64,000 nt of DNA from Warburgia ugandensis (lineage: Eukaryota; Streptophyta; Magnoliopsida; Canellales; Canellaceae), in NCBI GenBank assembly GCA_035236585.1, contig CP141139.1, forward strand, positions 49,979,217 through 50,043,216, read 5' to 3'. The translations under genes and the position numbers were made by a program. The notes under the pieces are model-generated. The model was not told the origin of the DNA, ran no database searches, and saw only the letters and a list, made by a program, of their open reading frames with translations. Below are positions 25,438 to 36,129 of the stretch, piece after piece. Position 1 is the first letter of the stretch; each line of letters begins with the position of its first letter.

Positions 25438-26090
25438 TATACTATATATAAAGAAGGCTCCCTGGTCAAACATGAACCAACTTAGAAGAGTCATAAAATT
25501 TATTTGAAATATTATAAAATATTAATTATATTCTAAATATTTATAACTCAAAGCCTCAAGTGTGTGTGTGTGTGTATAGCTCCATAAATGGCCATTACTA
25601 TGCTTTATATAAAGCTAAATATTAGAGAAACTAAGTTGTAAATATTTAGAGTATAATTGATATAGATAGGGATAGGGTATCCAAACTCACTACCAAATCT
25701 CGTCTATCAAAGCCCCACTTTGAATAATCTAACTCAATCATCTTGTTTGGCCACATTTACTCTTATCTATGAAAAAATCATGCCCATTGGCTTCTACCTG
25801 ATAGTTTTGTTGTTGAAAAATCCAGTGGTGTGATATAAACACTCAAAACACATTGGTAAAATCATTCAACTAACATAATTTTGATTTATATATAATCTAA
25901 GGGAGACCAATAGTGATGGATAAGTAACATCAAACAAAGGTGGGGCTTAACTATTTGAAGTTTCATAGTCAATCCCGACTTTCAATCCCCATAGTTCTCA
26001 TAAATTTTATAGCATAATAGATGAACATTATGAATCTCATAAGTTGGTCCATGCTCAACCTAGAGAGTTTTCTTTATATAAAGCATAGAT
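25438..26090. mobile_element. Inverted-repeat element of about 650 bp, MITE-like
   Basis: The left arm (25438-25497) contains atatataaagaaggctccct, catgaaccaactta and agagtcat. The right arm (26033-26090), read on the minus strand, contains ttatataaagaaaactctct, catggaccaactta and gagattcat in the same order. An internal inverted pair (attctaaatatttataact near 25520 and agttgtaaatatttagagt near 25632) adds a second hairpin. No reading frame is present. A target duplication could not be fixed, so the superfamily stays open. Confidence 0.55.
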
Positions 26091-26106
26091 GAAAAGTTGA
26101 CTCTCG

Positions 26107-26153
26107 TAAAAAAAAAAAAAAGAAAGAAAGAAAGAAAGAAAGAAAAGAAAGAA
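26107..26153. repeat. Poly-A / (GAAA)n simple repeat
   Basis: A poly-A run followed by several AAAG/GAAA units, between the inverted-repeat element and the next LINE fragment. Confidence 0.9.
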
Positions 26154-26657
26154 GATTCTATGTCTAATTATGACATTCTTTTAAAGAAAAAATAAAAAGA
26201 AAACCCTATTGGGTTTCTACTCTCTCTTACTCTCTCTCTCTCTTAAGTCTCTTAATTATATGATACAATTGGTTGTATCACAATTATATCATAAATGTTC
26301 CTAAAATGGAAAAGTAGAACCACTTTTTCTTTTTTTTTTGCAATACAAGACTTTCAACCGATTTGTCTCATCTCACATGGCCTAGGCATTAAATTTCATG
26401 TCATTTGGATGTCTCTAAGTCCTTCATTCTTGGAACATTTGAAGCAAAAAGTAGATGGTGTAACACAACAAACCTCCAAAATACAAAACATCATCTATGT
26501 TTATATTCAAAAGTTCAAAAGTTGGAGGACATAGAGACGACCAACAAATACTAGATTTGGCACCTAAGCCATCTAAGATGGAGTAAATTAAATGAATGTC
26601 TTGGATCATTGAAATAACATGAAAATTTGATCTTGCTTTTCCATTTTAGGAATGCTT

Positions 26658-27082
26658 ATCATCATCATCATCAAGACCTTATCCTGATTTGGGGTCCTTC
26701 ACATGAATCTTTTTCCTCCATTCTCCTCTATTATATGTCATAGCTTCATTTAGTCCCAAAGTTTTTAAATATTTTCTCATCACTTCTATCTACGTTCTAT
26801 TGGGCCTTCCCCTTGCCCTTTTAGAACCTTCAACTTGGATCATCTCACTCCTTCTAACCAGATGTTGTTTTTGTCTCTATTGGATATATCTAAACCATCT
26901 AAGTCTAATCCCCTCGTCTTGTTACCTATTAGTGCTACTTGGTTTCCTCTAACAATTTCATTTCTAATTCTATCCTTTCTTGTCTTGCCACTCATCCATC
27001 TCAAAATCCACATTTCAGCGATGCTCATCCTATGTACATGTTATTCCTTAACTACCCAACACTTTGTTCCATAAAGCATGGC
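26658..27082 (-). mobile_element. RTE-type LINE, 5'-truncated copy B
   Basis: The last 425 bases of the same LINE family as the copies at 14971 and 36130. The plus-strand (ATC)n tail is at 26658-26673. The minus strand encodes C-terminal sequence MSIAEMWILRWMSGKTRKDR and the CWVVKE-like stretch before it. It stops abruptly at 27082, in the codons for MLYG-type sequence, where an unrelated LTR begins. Target duplications were not identified. Confidence 0.88.
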
Positions 27083-29024
27083 TTGAGTAGCTTTAAAATT
27101 ACTTGCAAGTGCACAAACAATGTAATAATTTGCACAAGAGAGAGGTCAATCCCACAAAGAATCTCATGGTTTTGTATGTTGATTGGAATCTTATCTAGAT
27201 CAATTATCCTAACCAAAGAAGGATTGCATTTGAATTATTCTAAGAATTAAAAGAACAAGGGATTAGAAACATTCATAAATTAGAAACTTAATATAAAGGA
27301 ACTTTCTAAAAATAACAACTTTCTAAAACTAACATGGATTCAAGATGAAAACTAATGCAAAATAGATACATGGATAACTTAGAAACCTAAAGATGAATGA
27401 ACTTTCTAAAACTAGAAATTAGAGACTTTCTAAATGATAAAACTTCCTAAAGATAAACTTTCTAAGATGCAACTTAAGGAAACCTCCTAAAGATGATAAT
27501 TTTCGAGGATGAATGCTTTATAATATTAGAAACTTAGAATTTCCTAAAAATAAAACTTCTAAAACTAAATTATAAACTTCCTAAAAACTAAGATCTAATC
27601 TTAAACAATGCAACTAAACATAAGTAATGAATAAAACAAAATATAGCATATAACTAAGCAGCATCAAACTAAACTAACATGAGCATGAATAATGATGAAG
27701 CACACATGATAAAGAAACATGGACAGGAAGAGTGCATGATACAAACTTTGTTATTAATGTAAATCTTTACAAGAAAGGTGCTTATCATTCCCATACATGA
27801 AAATAGCATAATTTGCTTCAAATTTCTAAAATTAACACCATCTATGTATCATGCATATGAACCAATAAAAAGAGAGAACCAAGGGAGAAAGGAGAAAAGA
27901 TGGAAACAATTATAAAGGCCAAAAGAAGACAATGAGGAATGGGAACTAGAAAAGAACAAGAAAGATATAAGACAAACAACTAGAGAAAAGCAAAGAACAT
28001 TAACCTTGATTTGAATGCTTAGAAAAGATTATCCAAACAACACTTTCACTTGGCTATCACTACAAGAGAGTGATGGTCTTTGGATAAAGGAAAACGAAAG
28101 CACCAAATAGAAGCAAAATAACGTGAAGGAGAGCCCAAGTAGAGTGTGAATGGATCAAAGGATGAAAGGCTTCCCAAAAGAGAAGGAAACATGAGTTGAA
28201 ATTAAAGTGAAAAGTTTAAAGGAGACTTAAGAAGTGGAAACTAGGAAGGAGGATTTAGGAAGTGGAAACTTAAAGGAAATTGCTTAGAAGTGGGAAATTA
28301 GGAAGATAGAAAAGGAAAATTTTAAAGGAGTTAGGTCTCTTCTCTTATTGGTCCACATGTACACGCCTATCTACCCATGTTCATATAGTCCCATATCTTT
28401 AGAACACGTTTTCTTCAAGTGGGAAATTGTATAGAAAATTCCCAAAATGTGTGGACCCATATAGCTTGGCTTAAGTGGCTTAGATGACATCTAACTTGGT
28501 AGATTCATTGGCTTGCATATTAGCTTCATGGCTCACATGGTTTATCTTCTCCTAGTCCTCATTTGTTGGCTCATGTGGTTTTCATGGCTTGAAATCTCAT
28601 GCAAAGGCGATGTAATTCTACTACCTTTTGTATGGATTTTGCATGAGCCCCTTTTAGTCATTTTAACTTCTCTAGAACTCATCTACTTGCTTTGAAATAA
28701 TCTTGACCTTGATCCTTTGATTTGATGAAAAATGGGTCCTAGTCTCTCTAGGTTGATTTGGATCATCAATTATCATCTAAGGCGATCTAGATCATTTGAT
28801 CTCTTATAAAAGATTGAAAACACTAATTAATACCTAAAAATTTATGATAGATCACAAACTGAGTCTAAATTAGCTTCTAAACCTACAAAATATCAAACTT
28901 TTGGATTATTAGTTGAGAAATGCATGTGTTATGAATTTCAAAAAAATCTTAGAATAATGCCCTATAATTTATGACACATAGACTACTATGGGTACTTTTT
29001 ATACAAAATTAAATACTTATTACA
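27083..29024 (-). repeat. LTR of an unclassified retroelement family, copy R1 (truncated)
   Basis: Related to the copy at 51357-54033. Near their starts both have a (t)gcacatgaat- or gcaagtgcaca-type stretch and a ggtc(a/g)atcccac motif. Both have a run of ggctt-atggctca motifs in the middle. Both end with an aaattaaa(t/c)ac stretch before cttattaca or acatcaca. On the minus strand the LTR begins TGTAATAAG, immediately after a purine tract TTGGTGGGG (29033-29025) that looks like a polypurine tract, so this would be a 3' LTR. Its far end is cut at the junction with LINE copy B. Confidence 0.6.
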
Positions 29025-30399
29025 CCCCACCAACATTTTGCTAGTCCCTAGCAAAATATGCGAAAAATCATGAAAACAAATATGTGTCATTTTCTTAAGT
29101 ATTCGCGATTATATTTAGCATATGCAATAAGCCCTTAAACCCTTAGGTTACCACTAGTGGATGAGTTAGGCCTCGTGAAGGTTTGCAGTGAATATACCCA
29201 CAAAATTCAATAAGGCTAAGTTCTTTATTGTATCTCAAACTATTCTCATCTTTTAGTACTCTACTAACTTTAACAGCTTAGTAAAGATGAATGAGACCCA
29301 TTTTTCATCAAATAATTGATGATCCAAATCAACCTAGAGAGATTGGGACCCATTAAAGCTCTCAGAGAAAAGGGTCAAATAAAATTATCTCATTATGTGA
29401 TCAGATCAATAAACACTTATGGTTCACATAATTTTATGAGCATAAATGAGACTTAAGATTATGATCCCTAAGAATGGATACCATTACCAAGACTAGTAGG
29501 GGTATTTCACCTCAATTCCTTCCCATTTATATACTCTTTAAGGCTATGTTCTACCTTAAGATCAATAGGTCTTAAGATAGGATGAAATGTAGGCTTGGGA
29601 ATGGTTCTGAAAGAAAGGGTAAAAGGATTCAAAGTTTCAAATATGAGTTAGAGGTCTTTATTTCTTGTTGGACAACTTTACTTTTGATTACACTGAAGTT
29701 CATATCTTTTCTATTTTTCCTTTCTCTTCATAACTTTTATTTTCTTTTTCTACTATTTCTTCTTAACTTTCTTTTGTATTTCTTTTTTCTTTGAGGGAAA
29801 GGCTTTTCTATGTAAGCACTTCACTTCTTTAACTTTTGTCCTTCTTGAACTTTTTCTACCATCTCTACTAATTTTTTAAAGATACGTAATGGATATTTAA
29901 CTGGAGGTTTTTGGGTTAACGTAGATGACTTTTTGAAAAGAAATTCTAACCAACAGGCTTAAAGGTCTAACTAGTGGTATATTACTAGGAAGGCTTTATG
30001 TCCTTGTACTAAAACAAGGATGTCCTATATTATTTCCTAGGTTTCTTAAAGCCTCTCAGATTCAATAAATGTTTAAAAAAAAACTTAGTACTCCTATTAT
30101 AATTGTTGACAATTGACCAAAACAAAGATAATGAGATCTTTTCAAAATTTATGTACACTAAAGAAATTATGGAATTACATATAACCCTAAAAAAGATTAT
30201 AGTCTCTAATACTCATTGGGTAATAAGGCCCAACTGATTTTTCTTAAGGTCTCTAAGTCATAATCATCTATTTGTCTAGACTTATGCACTGTGTATAAGT
30301 ATGTTCCAAGATTTAACTTTCATAAAACACTTCAAGACATGAATAAGATGCATAATTAAGCATATGCATTTCTATGGAGAAGTTGAAGTAAGAGAAATA
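29025..30399 (-). other. Noncoding internal retroelement sequence next to LTR R1
   Basis: AT-rich sequence with a polypurine-tract-like TTGGTGGGG (29025-29033, minus strand) beside the R1 LTR. No gag or pol similarity was read. A 50-base stretch near 29297-29345 is an inverted near-copy of 28722-28775 inside the LTR. It is probably the 3' internal region of the R1 element. Confidence 0.4.
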
Positions 30400-32806
30400 C
30401 TAAGCTTCGAAAAATCCTATTGTCATCACAGTAAAGAAATTTTGACCTTCAAAACTTAAAAAAACTTTTTTTTTTAAGCAAGAAAAACTAAAAAATCTCA
30501 CTATAAAGATATAATTCAAACTTTTGCAATCAATGAAGACATCAAACTTTTCATCGTACAAATAATGCTTCCAGAGCTTCATTGCAAACACCATTGCTGC
30601 TAGCTCTAAGTCATGAGTGGAGTAATTTTTTCTCATTTGGCTTCAACTAATGAGAATCGTATGCAATGACTCTTCCTTCCTACATCAGGACATGTCTCAG
30701 TCCCAATTGTGAGGCATCACAATACATAGCATAACCCACACCTTGCTCAGGAATGATAAGCATATGTGCCAACATCAATCAATTTTTTAGCTCCTGTAAT
30801 GACTGCTCACATTAATCATTCCATTCAAATACCACACCCTTTTTCGTGAGCCTTATCATGGATACTACAATGCCTGAGAAGTCATTCACAAACCTCCTAT
30901 AATAACATGCCAACCCAAGGAAACTCCTGATCTTGGTCACTCTCCTCGGCCCTTCCCAACTCAGCATCGCTTTAATCTTTGACGGGTCGACTGAAATCCC
31001 ATCACCAGAAATTACATGACTAAGGAAATTTACCTTTATTTCTCAAAACTTACACTTTCTAAGTTTGACATACAGCATGTGCTCCCTCAACAACTACAAT
31101 GCAATAGACAAATGTTGTTCATGCTCCTCCTTGGACCTTGAGTATATCAACACATCATCCACAAACATGAAAATGAATTGATCCAAATAAGGGAGGAAGA
31201 TTAAATTCATCAAACTCATAAACGTTGTTGGAGCATATCTCAACCAAAAGGCATCATTACAAACTTGAAATGACCATGTTAAGTCCCTAATGCTATCTTA
31301 GGAATATCTCTATCCCTAACTCATAGCTGATGGTATCCAGATTACAAGCCAATCCTACAAAAAATACATAGATCCCCTTAGCTGATAAAGTAGATCATCA
31401 ATCCTCAACAATGGGTATTTGCTCTTAATCATTACCCTATTCAGTTGTCATAGTCAATACATAACCTCAGAGTGCCATCTTTCTTCCTTACAAATAACAT
31501 TGGTGCTGTGCATTGCAAAGTGCTAGGGCAAATGAAACCCTTATGTTGCAAATCCATCAATTGCACCTTTAGCTCTTGTAATTTAATAAGCGCCATATGA
31601 TGTGGAGCCACTGAAATTGGAGAAACACCAAGATAAAGCTCAAATATCAAATTCGACCTCCCTCCTTGGAGGTAACCCAGGTAATTCATCAAGAAAAACG
31701 TTTACAAATTTCCTTACTATTGGAATAGATCCAATACTGGCATCAACATCATCATGACCCACCATGCTTGCCATCCACCCACTATAGTCTTTCTGGCATT
31801 TGTAGCCAACATGGATTTGTAGGCAACTATAATCCATTATGGCTGAGAAATAAAAATAAACTCTAGTAGGCAAAACAAAAGTAAACCTTTTTGAGTGAAA
31901 TTTCTAAAACATTCTCTTCCTGAACTCTGGTGCACTCTTTTACCTACCATGATCTTGCTCAATTAGTTGGCCTCTATCTACAACCTCCATATAATCTTCT
32001 AATTTGAAGCGTAAATCTTTGTCGAATAGAAGACCTTAGGCCCTAAATGAAGTGGTAAGCCTTATTCCTAAAAGTGGGAATCATCAATGGAGCACAATGT
32101 GACAAATGGTCAAACCTGGTAACATATTGTCCCAAAGTTATGTCACACTATGTGAGCCTCAAGAACTCTGCTACCTTAGCATCTCTTTGTGCACTAGGAA
32201 AATATTTTCTAGATAAGCCTCCTTGAAGAGTTCCTAAGTCCACTCCTCATCAATTCTAACACCCTTTGTAGTCCGCTACCAGTAGATAGCATCACCTATG
32301 AACCAAAAAGTGGATACCCTTACCTTCAAATCTTTGTTAATTTTTTGTTCCTAGAAGATACTTTGGATCTACTCTAACTAATCCTCTACCTCAATGGGAT
32401 TTGACATCCAATCGAACTTGGGTGTTCCCAACTTCCTAAACTCTTGTAAGGCAAACATTTCCCTTCTTACACCCTCTCTGAGAGCTCAATGGATCAGTGC
32501 AACTGGGTGTTGAACTCCTACTCCCCTATGAATGGCTTTGGCAATTGCCTAGGACATCTATCATTTAGGATCCTAAAATGAATCACGTGCACGCAACACT
32601 GATCTTCAAGAACATGAGCCATCACTTCTAGTCTCAACCATAACTGTGCCTTTCAAAAAAATCAAACAATAAGATTTAAGTTGCGTATCAAACTAGATGA
32701 TAGTAATCAATAGTCAACAAACGTATTTCAGAAGACCCTAAGTATATACATTTCCTTTATCAAAGGCAAATATAAAACAAGTTCTTTCCAAGAGACCTAT
32801 TACCTA
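30400..32806 (-). pseudogene. Chromovirus-like Ty3/gypsy gag-pol remnant
   Basis: Read on the minus strand from the primer site downward, a gag fragment appears (SAQRDAKVAEFLRLT and VTRFDHLSHCAP, about 32.1-32.2 kb). Next is the start of the reverse transcriptase (VFLDELPGLPPRREVEFDI, about 31.64 kb, and APMLFVRKKDGTLRLCIDY, about 31.45 kb). The SGYHQL stretch and an intact catalytic FVDD (QFIFMFVDDVLIYSRS, about 31.16 kb) follow, then RNase H ([20 protein letters not shown], about 30.6 kb). Many stops and frameshifts are present. Integrase, chromodomain and the 3' LTR are missing; the sequence ends near 30400 against unrelated retroelement DNA. The order and sequence fit the long-LTR chromovirus branch (Tekay/Del-like). 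The sub-lineage is inferred. Confidence 0.85.
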
Positions 32807-32818
32807 TCTCTGATACCA
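32807..32818 (-). other. Primer-binding site for initiator tRNA-Met
   Basis: On the minus strand TGGTATCAGAGA lies three bases downstream of the LTR end. It matches 11 of 12 bases of the TGGTATCAGAGC site that plant Ty3/gypsy elements use with initiator tRNA-Met. This fixes the orientation of the element (5' LTR at higher coordinates) and the LTR border at 32822. Confidence 0.85.
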
Positions 32819-33429
32819 AGTTGTCATGACCTCAATCCCTAGGATTGCGGTTAAGTGTAATTAAACTTAGCGATTGGTTCAATCAAAGCCTTTGTGGCTT
32901 TCTTCTTTCTTTCTTTTTTTTTTATCACGGCGGAAGTATTGAGAGAGCTAGATGCTCTTGTCCTGTGCAAGTCATGGTTTAGACAATAGATTTCTAAATA
33001 CTTATTCCACCAAAATTTTAACAACCTCCTTTATTTTTTAGACACGCATTTAATGCATCCAATGTGATTCACCTGATAAATAGTATAAAAATTTTAAATG
33101 TTTATAGGAAACTCAATCTCCACATAATTCACCACAATAAATTTCTCAAACTCCATGCATATCCTACCATTCTTGCTGAGCTTAGCTCAACTACACATTC
33201 ATATCCAACCATGGATCATTCATTTTCATTTTTATCTGATAATCAATAAAGTAACTAGCATGTATTATCAAATATAACATATTGATATTAAAACAAAAAT
33301 ACAATTTATTCCAAATTCAAACTGTAAGCAATAATCATAGCATGCAAATAGACCATTACAAGAATGTATTTCATTTGATTACTCCCTCAACAATAACAAG
33401 CAAATATTACATCATCACACTCATCAAGT

Positions 33430-33900
33430 AGTCATCTCCCTCAAGGTTTACCATCTTAGGTAGCTCACTATGAGTATTATACATAAGGAAACTAGACCCT
33501 TATGATTTACTATTTCAGGCAGCTCCACCATGATTCCAAGCCCAGCAGCCCTTTTCCCTCAGGGTTTACCATCTTAGGAAGCTCTAATGTCAGGTTCCTC
33601 AAGTTTTACCATCTTGGGTAGCTCCGCCATAATCGTAATCAACCAGGCCGCCCTTTCCCTCAGGGTTTACAATCTTAGAAAAATCAATGTCTGAGGGCTC
33701 CTTCCTTAAGATTTACCATCTTGGGTGGCTCCACCATGATCCCAAAAGATCAGGCAACCCTTTCCCTCAAGGTTTACCATCTCGGGAGGCTCAATACTTG
33801 ATGGATCATCCCTTAGGGTTTACCATCTTGGGCGGCTCCACCATGATCCCAAAGAACTAGGCAGCCCTTTCCCTCAGGATTTACCATCTTAGGAGGCTCA
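33430..33900. repeat. LTR-internal tandem array of about 60-bp units (first block)
   Basis: Degenerate tandem units, each of the form ccctcagggtttaccatctt followed by gggnggctccaccatgatcc and a short caaccaggcagcc linker. Matching blocks lie at 35050-35640 in the nested LTR and at about 40975-41100, where the interrupted LTR resumes. No protein frame is kept across units. Confidence 0.85.
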
Positions 33901-35049
33901 ATAACTGTCGCAACCCAATCCCCGAGGCCATGGTTTAACGTAATCAAACAATAACAATTGGCTCAAGAGACGCCTACATGGATTTTTTTTTAATATATTG
34001 CAGTGGAAGTATCAAAAGAGCTAAATGCTCTTATCCTGTGCAAGTCACGGTTTAGATAATAGAATTTTTAACTGCTTAATTCTAGCAAAATCTGGGTGGA
34101 GTCTCTCCTATTTTTGAACTTATGCATTTAACACATGCTATGCGATTCGCCTAATAGACAGTATAATAATTCTAAAATTTCAACATGAGACTCAGTCTCC
34201 ACATAATTCATCACAGTAAATTACTAAAACCTCTGCTTGCTAACTCAAAGTTTCAACTGAATCATATACATACATTATCAGCATAAAATATACAAAATGT
34301 TATAAATAGATGCATAGGGTTACTCATTAGATAATAGAACATATCTCATGCTCATTACCAGCATACATATACAATACAAAATGTGACATCATCACTTAGT
34401 CAGGCATCATTCATTTCCATCAAGAGCCATCCCCTTATCAACTTGATTAGTACCTAAAAAATAATAAGGTGAGTTACGAAGCCCAATAAGGAAAAAGAAC
34501 TAAAACATCTTCCCCTTATGAGCTTGACTAGTACCTAAAAAATAATATGGTGAGTTGCGAAGCCCAGTAAGGAAAAAGAACTAAACCCATGCATATCCTA
34601 CCATTCTTGTTGAGCTTAGCTCAACTGCACATTCCTATTCAACCATGGAACATTTATTTTCATTTTCAACCAGTAATCAACAAATTAAATAGCATGTATT
34701 ATCAGATAAAACATATTAGTATTAAAATAGAAATACAATTGATTCCAAACTCAAACTGTAAAGCAATAACCATGGCATGCAAATAAACCCATACATTATC
34801 AACTTCTCATTCATGTCCAACCATAGGACAAATCAGTGCATGCAAATAAACCCATGCAATACCAACTCCTCATTCATGTCCAACCACAGGACATTCATTT
34901 CCATTTCAACATATGAGTAATGAAGTTATGAACTTTGTTCCAAATTCAAAAATTGAAACCATAAGCATATATTCAAATAAAACTGTACAGGAATGTATTT
35001 TATTTGATTATTTCCTCAGTGACAATAAACAAGTATGGCATCATCATAC

Positions 35050-35640
35050 TATTCAAGTAGTCATCTCCCTCAAGGTTTGCCATCTTGGGTGAACCACTAT
35101 GAGTATCATACATAAGGCAACTAGACCCTCAAGATTTATTGTCATGGGTAATTCCACCATGATTCTAAAGAACAAGCAACCCTTTCCCTCAGGGTTTATC
35201 ATCTTGGGCAGCTCCAATGTCAGGTTCTCTCAAGATTTACCATCTTTGGTGGCTCCATCATAGTCACAATCAACCAGGCAGTCCATTTCCTCAGGATTTA
35301 CCATCTTGGGAGATTCAAGTCTACCAACTCATCCCTTAGGGTTTACCATCTTAGGCAGCTCCACCGTGATCCCAAAAGACCAAGTAGCCCTTTCCCTCAG
35401 GGTTTACCATCTTAGGCAGCTCTATCGTGATTCCAAAGAACCAAACAGCCCTTTACCTTAGGGTTTACCATCTTAGGAGGCTCAATAACTAACAATTCAT
35501 TCCTTAGGGTTTACCATCTTGGGTGGCTTCACCTTAGTTGCAATCAACTAGGTAACCCTTTCTCTCAGGGTTTACCATCTTAGAAGGCATCATCATAATT
35601 TACTGGGAGGCCCTCAAGGCTTACTATCTTAGGATTGACC
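35050..35640. repeat. LTR-internal tandem array of about 60-bp units (second block)
   Basis: The same gggtttaccatcttgggngg units as at 33430-33900, about nine copies, in the nested LTR. The unit number and sequence differ from the first block, so the arrays have changed independently. Confidence 0.85.
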
Positions 35641-36129
35641 ATTTTATCACACTTTACATTATCATAACAATTAAGCATAGTTAATCAGAATACCATATGA
35701 CAATTTCAATAAGTAATTGCAATTCATATAATCAATTCAACCAATATGATAATATATTTATTCTGCACATTCATAGTGTTAATTTCAAGTGAGCCGATTA
35801 ATAAGAATTTAGGGATAAAGAAAGGTTTAGGATTCTTACCTGAGTTCTAAGTATAACTCATAAATCAATTATCAATAATGTCCAAACCACATTCAAAATT
35901 TGTGCTAAGAATAAAAGTTTGAAGTAAATTTCAGAATTCCATGCAATTTACTATAATTATTTTAAGATCTCTATTCATAATGTCATTAATCCAACCTCTG
36001 ATATCTAAATTGACCCATTTGGTTGTTATCTACTTAAATCAACACCATTGGTCTTAAATTGATGATCTAGATTGAGTGCATACCTCTCTGCGTTAGGTGC
36101 CAATCGGTAAGGGAGAAGTTGAAGATGAT

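Noticed and set aside
25438-25460. Helitron 5' end
   Set aside because: The TCTACTATATATAAAG start is suggestive, but the other end is an inverted copy rather than a CTRR hairpin end, and the preceding base is not the usual A.
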